Assembly (NCBI RefSeq): GCF_001654495.1 | Contig: NZ_CP015849.1 | Coordinates: 6,427,001 to 6,491,000, forward strand | Reading direction: 5' to 3' | Length of the DNA: 64,000 bases | Source: Streptomyces sp. SAT1 | GTDB lineage: Bacteria; Actinomycetota; Actinomycetes; Streptomycetales; Streptomycetaceae | Shown: one piece after another, positions 8,065-16,200 of the stretch | Numbering within the stretch: position 1 is the first letter of the stretch | Layout: every line of letters starts with the position of its first letter | Position numbers and translations under genes: made by a program | Notes under the pieces: generated by a model | The model's database searches: none | The model's input: the letters and a program-made list of their open reading frames with translations, nothing else | What the model was told of the DNA's origin: nothing

Positions 8065-8574
8065 TCACGGCGCGAGGGCGGCGTCGAGCGAGAAGCGGCT
8101 CGCGGGCCACCGGGCCGCCCAGGCGCTCAGGACGAGCAGCCCTGCGTCCCTGAGGGCTTCCCGGAGATAGTGGGTGTCCGCGGAGTCGATCTCTCCGCCG
8201 CCGCCGAAGCAGCCGCAGTCGATGCTCAGGCCGCGGGCCCACGCCTGGACGATCCCGGCCAGGAACCCGGTGAGCAGCAGCGCGGACAGCACCGCGGCGA
8301 GCCGGACCCGCAGCCCCGCCAACAGCAGTACGGCGAGGGCGAGTTCCAGCGCGGGGAGGCCGTGGCCGACCGGAGTGACCAGCGCTTCGGGCAGGATCCG
8401 GTAGGCGCGCACCGCCTGGACGGATGCGGCCGGGTCCTGGATCTTCGTCCATCCGGCCCAGCCCCAGACGAGCGCGAGGGCGAGGCGTACGGCCGTGCCG
8501 GCGACCGGCAACGCCCGCCGGGCCCGGTCTCCTTGCGCGGGCGCCGGAGTACGGGTCGAAAGGCGCGTCGTCAC
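8065..8574 (-). CDS. MauE/DoxX-family membrane protein
   Basis: 169 residues from GTG 8574; an upstream in-frame start at 8679 would add an Arg-rich stretch unlike the family. Four hydrophobic helices are visible: VAGTAVRLALALVWGWAGW, ALELALAVLLLAGL, LAAVLSALLLTGFLAGIVQ and a C-terminal one. The motif WGWAGWTKIQDP is the MauE/DoxX start, and the cysteines in LSIDCGCFGG are typical. MauE-type proteins pass disulfide-forming electrons in the membrane to secreted thioredoxin-fold partners. The gene is followed by the DsbA-like gene, so the two probably work as a redox pair. Confidence 0.75.
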   Translation of the reverse strand: MTTRLSTRTPAPAQGDRARRALPVAGTAVRLALALVWGWAGWTKIQDPAASVQAVRAYRILPEALVTPVGHGLPALELALAVLLLAGLRVRLAAVLSALLLTGFLAGIVQAWARGLSIDCGCFGGGGEIDSADTHYLREALRDAGLLVLSAWAARWPASRFSLDAALAP

Positions 8575-8810
8575 CTGGGATCCTGTTCGCTCGGCTGCGA
8601 CCGACGCCTTGCCGGTCCGCCCTCTCAACCTCGCCCGGACCGCCGCGGTCCGGTAGCGGCGGCTTTTCGATGGCCTCATAAGGCCGGCCTATGGGTGCGG
8701 TGGACGCCGAGGACTTCAGCTGAGGAATCAGCCGAGGAGTTCATCGGTCGTCGGGAGTAGGTCCAGCGCCTGAGGCGCACGTCGTGCCCGCCTGGCTAGG
8801 GTCGGGCCCC

Positions 8811-9305
8811 ATGGAGACCACGGGAACCGTCCGTCGCAGGACGGCGGAGCGCACGCGCGACGTGCTGGAGCGGCTCGGCACCGAGCGGGACGTATGGGTG
8901 GCGACGGCTCACCCTGATCACGGACCCCATCAGGTGCCGCTGTGGTTCCTGTGGGACGGGCGGGCGGTGTGGATGTGCACCGGCGCCGCATCCGCGACCG
9001 TGCGGAACCTCCGCGCAGAGCCGCGTGTGCGGCTGTCGCTGCCGGACGCCTTCGACGTGGTGCTCCTCCAGGGCGAGGCGGAGTGCTTTCCGGACCGGGA
9101 GGTGCCCGCGGAGGCGGCGCAGGCGTACGCCGGCAAGTTCGGGTGGGATCCTCGCGCGGAGGAGGGGTCCTTCGTGTACGTGCGTGTGGTCCTGAGGACA
9201 GTGCGCGCGTGGCGCGGCGAGCCGGAGCTGCGGGGGAGAGTCGTCATGCGGGACGGGGTGTGGCTGGACCGGCCACCGTCCACCGCCGGCGTGCCTGTCA
9301 CCTGA
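8811..9305 (+). CDS. Pyridoxamine 5'-phosphate oxidase-like (FMN/F420-binding) protein
   Basis: 164 residues from ATG 8811. The split-barrel pattern is present: DVWVATAHPDHGPHQVPLWF, WDGRAVWMCTGAASATVRNL, EPRVRLSLPDAFDVVLLQGEAE, and VVLRTVRAWRGEPELRGRV. Actinobacterial members of this superfamily bind FMN, F420 or heme, and the cofactor cannot be chosen from sequence alone. A TAGGGT -10-like element lies about 9 bases before the ATG, so the transcript may be nearly leaderless. It is monocistronic, and the strong hairpin at 9348 separates it from the convergent rpsN. Confidence 0.75.
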   Translation: METTGTVRRRTAERTRDVLERLGTERDVWVATAHPDHGPHQVPLWFLWDGRAVWMCTGAASATVRNLRAEPRVRLSLPDAFDVVLLQGEAECFPDREVPAEAAQAYAGKFGWDPRAEEGSFVYVRVVLRTVRAWRGEPELRGRVVMRDGVWLDRPPSTAGVPVT

Positions 9306-9347
9306 GAGCGCCCGGTTCGGCGCAGCCGCCGCCGGTCACACCGCCAA

Positions 9348-9381
9348 GGCCGGTTCCGGTCGGAGATGCCCGGAACCGGCC
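9348..9381. terminator. Bidirectional hairpin between convergent genes
   Basis: Perfect 12-bp stem (GGCCGGTTCCGG and its complement) with a 10-nt loop, between the flavin-binding protein gene and rpsN, which converge here. Confidence 0.65.
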
Positions 9382-9444
9382 CCGGCCGCTGCGCGAGGCG
9401 GTGGCCCGGCGGCCCGCAGCCGCCCCGCATCGTTCACACGCGGA

Positions 9445-9750
9445 TCACCAACTGCTCTTGGTCACCCCGGGAAGCTGTCCGGCGTGGGCGAGTTCGCGGA
9501 CCCGGATGCGGGACAGGCCGAAGGTGCGGAGATGGCCGCGCGGGCGGCCGTCCACGGCGTCGCGGTTGCGGACGCGGGTGGCGGAGGCGTCGCGGGGCTG
9601 GCGGCGCAGTTCCCGCTGGGCGGCGGCCCGGTCCTCGGCGGAGGTGTCCGGGGAGGCGAGGGCCGCCTTCAGCTCCGCGCGGCGCGCGGCGTAGCGGGCC
9701 ACGGTGCGGCGCCGCTGCTCATTCTTGGCGATCTTGCTCTTCTTCGCCAT
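9445..9750 (-). CDS. rpsN: Ribosomal protein S14, zinc-independent paralogue
   Basis: 101 residues: MAKKSKIAKNEQRRRTVARY at the start, LRRQPRDASATRVRNRDAVDGRPRG in two blocks, and GLSRIRVRELAHAGQLPGVTKSSW at the end. It lacks the CxxC pairs of the short zinc-binding S14, so it is the C-minus form made when zinc is scarce. Its ATG overlaps the rpmB stop (ATGA). It replaces the zinc-binding S14 in ribosomes to release or spare zinc. Confidence 0.95.
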   Translation of the reverse strand: MAKKSKIAKNEQRRRTVARYAARRAELKAALASPDTSAEDRAAAQRELRRQPRDASATRVRNRDAVDGRPRGHLRTFGLSRIRVRELAHAGQLPGVTKSSW

Positions 9751-9986
9751 CAGATCTTCCCTCCCCGGGCGCGGATCCGTGCCACCGCCGCCTCGATGCC
9801 GATCGCGTCGACCGTCTTGAGTCCCTTGGCGGAGAGGGTGAGCCGGACATGGCGGCCCTCGCTGGGCAGCCAGTAGCGCTTGTGCTGGATGTTGGGGTCG
9901 AAGCGGCGCTTGGTACGCCGGTGCGAGTGCGAGATCTGGTGCCCGAAGCCGGGGCGGCGGCCGGTGAGTTGGCAGTGTGCTGACAT
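9750..9986 (-). CDS. rpmB: Ribosomal protein L28, zinc-independent paralogue
   Basis: 78 residues from ATG 9986 (MSAHCQLTGRRPGFGHQISH), followed by HRRTKRRFDPNIQHKRYWLPSEGR in two pieces and LTLSAKGLKTVDAIGI. This is normal L28 architecture. Only one Cys remains near the start, so the zinc-ribbon is not intact and this is the zinc-sparing form. It is first in a two-gene operon with rpsN and is transcribed away from rpmG across a Zur-type box. Confidence 0.95.
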   Translation of the reverse strand: MSAHCQLTGRRPGFGHQISHSHRRTKRRFDPNIQHKRYWLPSEGRHVRLTLSAKGLKTVDAIGIEAAVARIRARGGKI

Positions 9987-10032
9987 GTTCCTCGTTCCTC
10001 CTTGGTGCTGGGGCGGCACTCTAGCAGCTTAA

Positions 10033-10047
10033 TGAAAATGAAAACCA
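10033..10047. promoter_or_regulatory. Zur-type operator
   Basis: The TGAAAATGAAAACCA element lies between the divergent rpmB and rpmG starts. It matches the TGAAAATGATTTTCA-type Zur box in its left half and final bases. In Streptomyces, Zur represses these alternative ribosomal protein genes when zinc is plentiful; one site could serve both directions. Confidence 0.6.
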
Positions 10048-10067
10048 ATACGTGTATGGTGCCGTCC

Positions 10068-10232
10068 ATGGCCCGTAACGAACTGCGCCCGATCATCAAA
10101 CTGAGGTCCACCGCCGGTACCGGCTACACCTACGTGACCCGCAAGAACCGCCGGAACGATCCCGACCGGCTCACTCTGCGCAAGTACGACCCGGTCGTCG
10201 GCCGCCACGTCGACTTCCGAGAGGAGCGCTGA
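10068..10232 (+). CDS. rpmG: Ribosomal protein L33, zinc-independent paralogue
   Basis: 54 residues from ATG 10068: MARNELRPIIKLRSTAGTGY, TYVTRKNRRNDPDRL and LRKYDPVVGRHVDFRE. It has the typical L33 length and ends, with no cysteines, so it is the C-minus form. It is the first gene of a four-gene zinc-starvation operon (L33, L31, COG0523 GTPase, S18) and lies 21 bases downstream of the Zur-type box. Confidence 0.95.
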   Translation: MARNELRPIIKLRSTAGTGYTYVTRKNRRNDPDRLTLRKYDPVVGRHVDFREER

Positions 10233-10237
10233 GCACG

Positions 10238-10555
10238 ATGAAGCCCGGAATCCACCCCGAGTACCGCCCGGTCGTCTTCTGCGACCGCGCGGCCGGCTTC
10301 GCCTTCCTGACCAGGTCGACGGCGACGAGCGACAGGACCGTCGACTGGGAGGACGGTCACACCTACCCGGTGATCGACGTCGAGATCTCCTCGGCGAGCC
10401 ACCCCTTCTACACCGGCACCCAGCGGGTCCTGGACACCGCCGGACGCGTGGAGCGCTTCCAGCGGCGCTACGGCCGAGACGGCGGACGTGACGACGCACG
10501 TGACGGCGGACATGAGGACGCGCGGGACAACGGCCGTACCGGGGGCGGACGGTGA
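10238..10555 (+). CDS. rpmE2: Ribosomal protein L31 type B, zinc-independent, with long charged tail
   Basis: 105 residues: MKPGIHPEYRPVVFCDRAAG, FLTRSTATSD, DVEISSASHPFYTGTQRVLDTAGRVERFQRRYG. This is type B L31, lacking the CxxC zinc site. After residue 78 a roughly 27-residue Asp/Arg/Gly/His tail (RDGGRDDARDGGHEDARDN) is encoded by imperfect GACGGCGGAC repeats. The tail is longer than normal and may be disordered. The GTG of the next gene overlaps its TGA. Confidence 0.93.
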   Translation: MKPGIHPEYRPVVFCDRAAGFAFLTRSTATSDRTVDWEDGHTYPVIDVEISSASHPFYTGTQRVLDTAGRVERFQRRYGRDGGRDDARDGGHEDARDNGRTGGGR

Positions 10556-11727
10556 ACGGCCATGACGGACGCCTGCCCGTCGCGATCGTCGCCGGACTGC
10601 ACGCCGACGCCCGCCGGACCGCCGTCGAACGGATCCTGCGCACGGTCCCCGGCTCGGTCGCGCTCCACCACGACCTGACGGCCGCCGCCGACCGCGCGGT
10701 GCGCCGTACCGTACGGGACGCGGGCGCCACTTTGAGCAGCGGCGAAGCACCCCTGGTGAACGACTGCGCCTGCTGCGCGCTCCGCGAGGACCTGCTCCCC
10801 GAACTGCTGCGGCTGGCCGAGGAAGGCCGGCACCGCCTGGCCGTCGTGGAACTGTGGGACTCCGTGGAGCCCCAGGCCATGGCCCCGGTCATCGCCGCCG
10901 CGGACGGACCGCTGGTCCTCACGGGAACCGCCACCGCGGTCGACCCGGCCCTCGTCCTGCCGTACCTCGCCAACGGCGACGACCTCGCCGACATCGGGCT
11001 CGCCGCCGCCCCCACCGACCAGCGCACGGTCGCCGACACCTTCGCCCGGCAACTGGAGTACCCCACCGTGATCGCCCTCGTCGAGGGCACGGAGGCCGGA
11101 CCGGACGCCGAGGCCGCTGACGACACCGACCACGCCCTGCTCGCCCAACTCACCCCGGGCGCCCGCAAGGTGCGGGCGGGTGGTGGAGCCCTCGCGGCCG
11201 CGCTGCTGGCGGGCTTCGACGTGACGGCGGCGGCGGCCCGGGTGCATCCGGCCTGCGCGCTGCTGCCGCAGGAGTGCGACGAGCACGGGGTCGGCACCTT
11301 CGTCTGGCGGCGCGAACGCCCCTTCCACCCGCAGCGCCTCTACGCGGCACTGGAGGATCTGACCTGTGCCGCCGCCCGCAGCCGCGGGCGGTTCTGGCTG
11401 GCGGACCGCCCCGACACCCTGCTCACCTGGGACGCGGCGGGCGGCGCGCTGTGCGTGGAATCGGCGGGCCCCTGGCTGGCCGCCCTGCCCGACGCGGCCT
11501 GGGACATGGTGCCCGCCGAGCGTCGTCTCGCCGCCGCCGTGGACTGGCATCCCGCGCACGGCGACCGCTGCCAGTACCTCAGCTTCACCTCGCCCGGCCT
11601 GGACCGGGACGGCCTGGCGGCCGTGCTCGACGCCTGCCTGCTCACCGACGACGAGTACGCGGCGGGCCGGGAACGCTGGCAGCAACTCCCGCACGCCTTC
11701 GACGATTTGCTCGACCCGGTGATCTGA
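10552..11727 (+). CDS. COG0523/CobW-family GTPase, putative zinc metallochaperone
   Basis: 391 residues from GTG 10552, overlapping the L31 stop codon. The family Cys motif appears as NDCACCALREDLLPEL (CxCC), followed by VVELWDSVEPQAMAP (a Walker B-like WD/E block), and the C-terminal CobW domain with FHPQRLYAALEDL, RSRGRFWLADRPD and DRCQYLSFTSPGLD. The N-terminal P-loop is degenerate (IVAGLHADARRT in place of GxxGxGKT), as in some Zur-regulated Streptomyces members, which may impair GTP binding. It probably delivers zinc to essential proteins during starvation. Confidence 0.85.
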   Translation: MNGHDGRLPVAIVAGLHADARRTAVERILRTVPGSVALHHDLTAAADRAVRRTVRDAGATLSSGEAPLVNDCACCALREDLLPELLRLAEEGRHRLAVVELWDSVEPQAMAPVIAAADGPLVLTGTATAVDPALVLPYLANGDDLADIGLAAAPTDQRTVADTFARQLEYPTVIALVEGTEAGPDAEAADDTDHALLAQLTPGARKVRAGGGALAAALLAGFDVTAAAARVHPACALLPQECDEHGVGTFVWRRERPFHPQRLYAALEDLTCAAARSRGRFWLADRPDTLLTWDAAGGALCVESAGPWLAALPDAAWDMVPAERRLAAAVDWHPAHGDRCQYLSFTSPGLDRDGLAAVLDACLLTDDEYAAGRERWQQLPHAFDDLLDPVI

Positions 11728-11815
11728 CGGGCTGCCCCGCCCCGGCCCGGCCTGGGCACCTCAGCCCGCCCGATCGTCCCCGCCCCACCACCTGAGGAAA
11801 GGACCGCAGCACGCC

Positions 11816-12061
11816 ATGTCCCGCCGCCCCGCCACCACCGGCCGGAAGCACCCCGAGCGCCGCCGCGCCAACCCGCTGGACGCCGCCGGCATCACCTTCA
11901 TCGACTACAAGGACACCGAACTGCTGCGGAAGTTCATCTCCGACCGGGGAAAGATCCGCAGCCGCCGGGTGACCCGGGTGACGCGGCAGCAGCAGCGCCG
12001 GCTGGCGCGGGCCGTCAAGAACGCCCGCGAGATGGCCCTGCTGCCGTACGGCTCCCGATAG
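11816..12061 (+). CDS. rpsR: Ribosomal protein S18, zinc-independent paralogue
   Basis: 81 residues: MSRRPATTGRKHPERRRANP, GITFIDYKDTELLRKFISDRGKI, RRVTRVTRQQQRRLARAVKNAREMALLPY. This is the complete S18 fold without cysteines, the zinc-sparing form. It is last in the Zur-controlled operon, about 90 bases after the COG0523 gene, and is followed directly by a strong hairpin. Confidence 0.95.
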   Translation: MSRRPATTGRKHPERRRANPLDAAGITFIDYKDTELLRKFISDRGKIRSRRVTRVTRQQQRRLARAVKNAREMALLPYGSR

Positions 12062-12068
12062 ATGCCGT

Positions 12069-12107
12069 GGGAGCTTCGTACGGACACCCTGTCCGCACGA
12101 AGCTCCC
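12069..12107 (+). terminator. Terminator after rpsR
   Basis: An 18-bp stem with one mismatch (GGGAGCTTCGTACGGACA and its complement) and a 3-nt loop, 7 bases after the rpsR stop. It also lies downstream of the convergent gene at 12123, so it may serve both. Confidence 0.8.
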
Positions 12108-12122
12108 GAACTCATGCGCCGG

Positions 12123-12532
12123 CTACGGCACGTAGGGGTACCAGTCGCTCCAGCCGCTGGTCCCGAAGTACGAGTAGTAGACGTGGTTCGTCGCCGTCAC
12201 GGCGTACACGCGTCGCTGTGTGCTGGGCCGGATCTCCCAGTTGCGCATGGTGGCGCCCGGCCGTCGCCGACCCGGACGGGGCCGTTGCTGCCGGCGGAGA
12301 CGCGGTAGATGTAGTTGTTCGGAGGACTCACGGCGAACACCTCGTCGCGCTGCCCGTCGTGGTCCCAGTCGGGTGACAGGGTCCTGCTTCCGCAGACGTA
12401 CGGCATCGTGTGGCCGAAGGCCGTGAGGAAGCAGGGCGCGGGTGCGGCGGATGCGGCGTGCGCGGGCGGTGCCGCCGGAGCCGCCAGGGCGACGACACCG
12501 GCGGCGACGACCGCCGTCCTGCGGAGGTTCAT
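12123..12532 (-). pseudogene. Secreted small protein, one-base frameshift
   Basis: ATG 12532 opens a signal peptide (RRTAVVAAGVVALAAPAAPPAHA) followed by a repeat-like mature part (LSPDWDHDGQRDEVFAVSPP and NNYIYRVSAG). The frame then runs into a short nonsense end. A second frame picks up immediately with MRNWEIRPSTQRRVYAVTAT and NHVYYSYFGTSGWSDWYPYVP, stop at 12123, which continues the same style. Restoring one C near 12258 (GGGCGCC to GGGCCGCC) joins them. This is either a pseudogene or a sequencing error. Confidence 0.65.
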
Positions 12533-12563
12533 CTGCTCTCCGACCGATCGCGGGGCGGTGGTG

Positions 12564-13024
12564 TCAGGGGTCCACGAACGGATTGCGCACCCACTTGGTG
12601 GCCGTCATCCTCGACGGCTCCTCGGAGCCGCCGAAGGCGACGCGCGCGTAGTCCAGCCGTTCCCCGTCCTGGAAGTAGGTCAGGAGGACATGCCGCCAGG
12701 CGTAGCACTTCTTGTCGCCGACGGGCACCTGGAAGACCGTCGGTGCCACCCTGACCTTGGAGGTCCCGCCCGCGAACACATATCCCTGGAGCCGGGCCGT
12801 CGCCCTGTTCTTGTCGGCCGGCTCGCGTCGCACAACTGGAGCGTGATGTCGTCCAGCCGCCGCGCATTGACCCACTGACCGCTCCAGTCCACCCGGAACC
12901 CTCCCGAGTCCCCGGACGGGAACTGCTCGGCGGCCGCCGCCGGGCCGGTCAGCCCGGTGGTCGCTGCGGCGAGAGCGGCGGCGAGCACCGCGATTCCCCT
13001 GGCTGTCACTGCCTTGATTCTCAC
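12564..13024 (-). pseudogene. Secreted protein, one-base frameshift
   Basis: ATG 13024 gives a clear signal peptide (GIAVLAAALAAATTGLTGPAAAAE) and FRVDWSGQWVNARRLDDITLQLCDA. The next frame continues with EPADKNRATARLQGYVFAGG, VFQVPVGDKKCYAWRHVLLTYF and ends TKWVRNPFVDP. Restoring one C near 12830 (GACGCGAG to GACGCCGAG) fuses both parts into about 153 residues with two Cys that could pair (LQLC and KKCYAW). No family is recognised. It is 31 bases upstream of the other broken secreted gene on the same strand, probably an operon. Confidence 0.65.
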
Positions 13025-13207
13025 AGTACCGGTAGCCCCCTCGCCGGTTGGCGGAGCGGCATGCCCCGCCGATCGGCAGGCACGTTAGCAGGAATGTGCA
13101 TGATCCGGACAGTTCTGCCCATAAAAGGACTCAGGGTAGGGGAGTGGTGAGGTAGCGTCCGCGCCCAGATGCGGCGGAGGATTCCGTCGAGCGAGGGGGG
13201 AATCAGC

Positions 13208-16200
13208 ATGGCACCGCGGCCAGGAGGCGAGACGGACAAGTTCGGAAACCGCTACGAGGGGGTCTGGACAATCAGACACGCTCTGTACGTGCTCCTGGGC
13301 AGAGGGACATCGATCACCCTGGAGCCGGTCGCGCCCTTGGGCGATGGTGCCGAGTTCGTCTACCGCCACGGCGGCGGGACGGAGGTGCACCAGGTCAAAC
13401 GGCAGAACCGCAACGCGAACAGTTGGAACGTGGCCTCCCTGCGTAACAGGGACGTCTGGCGCAACCTGCGTTCGCACGTCGAGGCGGATCGTGCCTTCCA
13501 CTTCGTCTCCATGGTCCCCGCGCGTGCGCTGGACGAACTGGCCGATCGCGCGCGCCGCTCCGACGACGTGGCGTCCTTCGAGACCGAGTGGCTGACCGAA
13601 GAACTTCTAGGGTCCTTCTACGCCCTCGCTTCGACCGACGTCTACGGCTCGGCCGCGATGGCTTGGCGCATGCTGCGCGGATTCTGGGTCGAGTGGCCCG
13701 ATGAACGCGACCTCGTGAACACCAACGGGGTCCTGGCCGAGCAGGTTCTCGCCGGTGCGCCGGGCCGGCTCGCGGCTGCCGGACTCGGTGATCTCCTGTG
13801 GGACAGCCTGGGAACCACCCTCGACGCCCCCGCCATCACCGCACGGCTCGGGCACTACGGGCTGCGCCGGATCAGCCGCGTGGACGGCGCTGCGGTGACC
13901 GACGCGGTGAGCGGGGCGACGCGCCGGTGGGCGGCGAGTGTCGAGCGCGACCTGCTCCGCCCGGCGATTCCGAGAGAGGAAGCCGGCCAACTGGTGGAGC
14001 AGGCCACACGGGGGACCGAACAGCTCATCCTCGTGACGGGGGCCGCGGGCAGCGGAAAGAGCGCCGTACTGCATCAGACGTGCATCGCCCTGGAGAACCG
14101 GGGTCTTCCGGTGCTCGCTTTCCGGCTCGACAGGCTGGGCGCCTTCGCCTCGACCGACGAACTGGGGCGGCGCATCGGGCTGGACATGTCCCCGGTCGGT
14201 GCCCTGGGGGCGGTGGCCGCCGGGCTGCCCTGTGTGCTCGTCGTGGACCAGCTCGACGCGGTGAGCCTCGCCTCGGGACGTATCCCGGATGCCTTCGACG
14301 CGGTGGCCGACCTGGTGGGGGAGGCGACGGCTCACCCCGCCATGTGTGTCGTTCTCGTGTGCCGGGCGTTCGACGCCGAAGCCGATCCCCGCATTCGCCG
14401 GTTCACCACGATGCGCCCCTGCCCGCACATCGCCGTCGGTTCACTGTCCGACGCGCAGCTCGACACCGCGGTCGCGAGCATGGGCCGTAACGCCGCCGGA
14501 CTGGCCCCGCCGCAACGGGCGCTGCTGCGCTCGCCCCTGCACCTGGTCCTGCTGGCCGGAGTCGCGGACGCGGAGCGAGCCGTCTCCTTCCGGACCACCC
14601 GGCAACTGTTCGATGAGTTCTGGGACACCAAGCGACAGCAGTGCGAACGTCGCCTGTCACGGGTCCGCTTCCCCGAGACGGTGTCGGCTGTCGTGACGGC
14701 GATGAGCGCGCGGCAGCAGCTGTTCGTTCCGCGCAGTGTGCTCGACCGGGACGATCTCGCCACGAGCGGTGACGTACTCGTGTCGGAGCACGTCCTCGTC
14801 CGTGACGGTCGGCAGTTGGCCTTCTTCCACGAAAGCTTCTTCGATTACGCCTTCGCGCGTCACTGGCTCGGACGCGACGAGAGTCTGGTCGCCTTCCTGA
14901 CCGGCGGTGAACAGGAGTTGTTCCGCCGCGCGCAGGTGCGGCAGGTCCTCGACCATCTGCGGGACCTGGACCCGGGGCGGTTCGCCGAGGAGGTCGAGGC
15001 GCTGCTGACCAGCCCGGAGATCCGCTATCACCTCAAAGAGGCGACCCTGGCCCTGCTGCGGGGCCTTGATGCTCCCACTGCTGCCGAATGGGACGCCGTG
15101 GCACGCGTGCTGGACACCCGCCCTGCCTTCCGAGCCCGTCTGGTCGAGGCGCTGAGCAACGCGGCATGGTTCTGTCGCGCGGACGACGAGGGGGCCATCG
15201 AGAATTGGCTGACCGGCGCCGATACCAGAGATCGCGACCAGGCGGTGACGCTGATGGCCGGCGGTGCGAACGCGTGCCCCGACCGGGTCGCTCGCGTCCT
15301 GGAACCGCGCACCTCGGCCCCCGGATACGGCTCCTGGCTGACCCGCATTCTCCCGTACGCGCATCTGTCCGGCAGCCGGGGCCTCTTCGATCTCGTCCTG
15401 GACGGAGTCCGAACCGGTCTCTTTACGGGCCATGAGTTCTACGTGTGGATGTCGGCGGAGGATCTGGCAGCCGAAGAGCCCGTCTGGGCAACCGAGTTGA
15501 TCGCGGCGCTGCTGACGGAGCGCCCCGACGCCCTCGGGCTCGACGACCGGGGGCGGGTCGCGGCACTGCTGACCCGGGAACATGCGGCACTCCGGACGGT
15601 GGCCGCCGCCGCAGCTGGAGCCCCGGAGGAATTCTGTGCCCGGATACTGCCTGTGCTGCTCGGCGCCATGAGTGCGACCGCCGTCGCAGCACCAGGCGTT
15701 GCACCGGTACAAGACCGGCATTTCGCGTACGGCAACCGGACAGGCAAGCCCAGCAACTTAGGCGAGGCCCTTTTCCAGGGTGCGGCCGGTGCATTACGTG
15801 ACGTGGCGAGCCGGGATGCCGATCGCGGGCGCACTCTCGCACAGGGACTGGTGGGCGCGCCGTACGAGTCGGCGCAGTGGCTTTTCTATCAGGCGCTCAT
15901 CGGGGCAGGGGCCGCCCTCGCGTCCTGGTCCGCCGAGATCCTTCTGGAGGGCAGGCACCGTCTCCTGTCGGGGTACGTAGCGAACGTGGTGTGGGGGGCA
16001 CGTGAGGTTCTTCTCGCCATCGGTGACGCGCTGCCCGACGACACCCTTGGGCGGCTCGAGGAGGCGCTAAGCCATCTGCGCCTTCCCCCGGACGACGAAC
16101 TGGCTCCCTGGCACGAGTTCACGTTGCTGACGGCGCTTCCCGAAGGACGTCTGTCCGAGCAGGCCACGCGCCGGGTCGCGGAACTGCGCAGACGCCATGG

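Noticed and set aside
8574..8679. Upstream start of the MauE-like gene
   Set aside because: It would add 35 Arg-rich residues before the typical N-terminus; GTG 8574 fits the family better.
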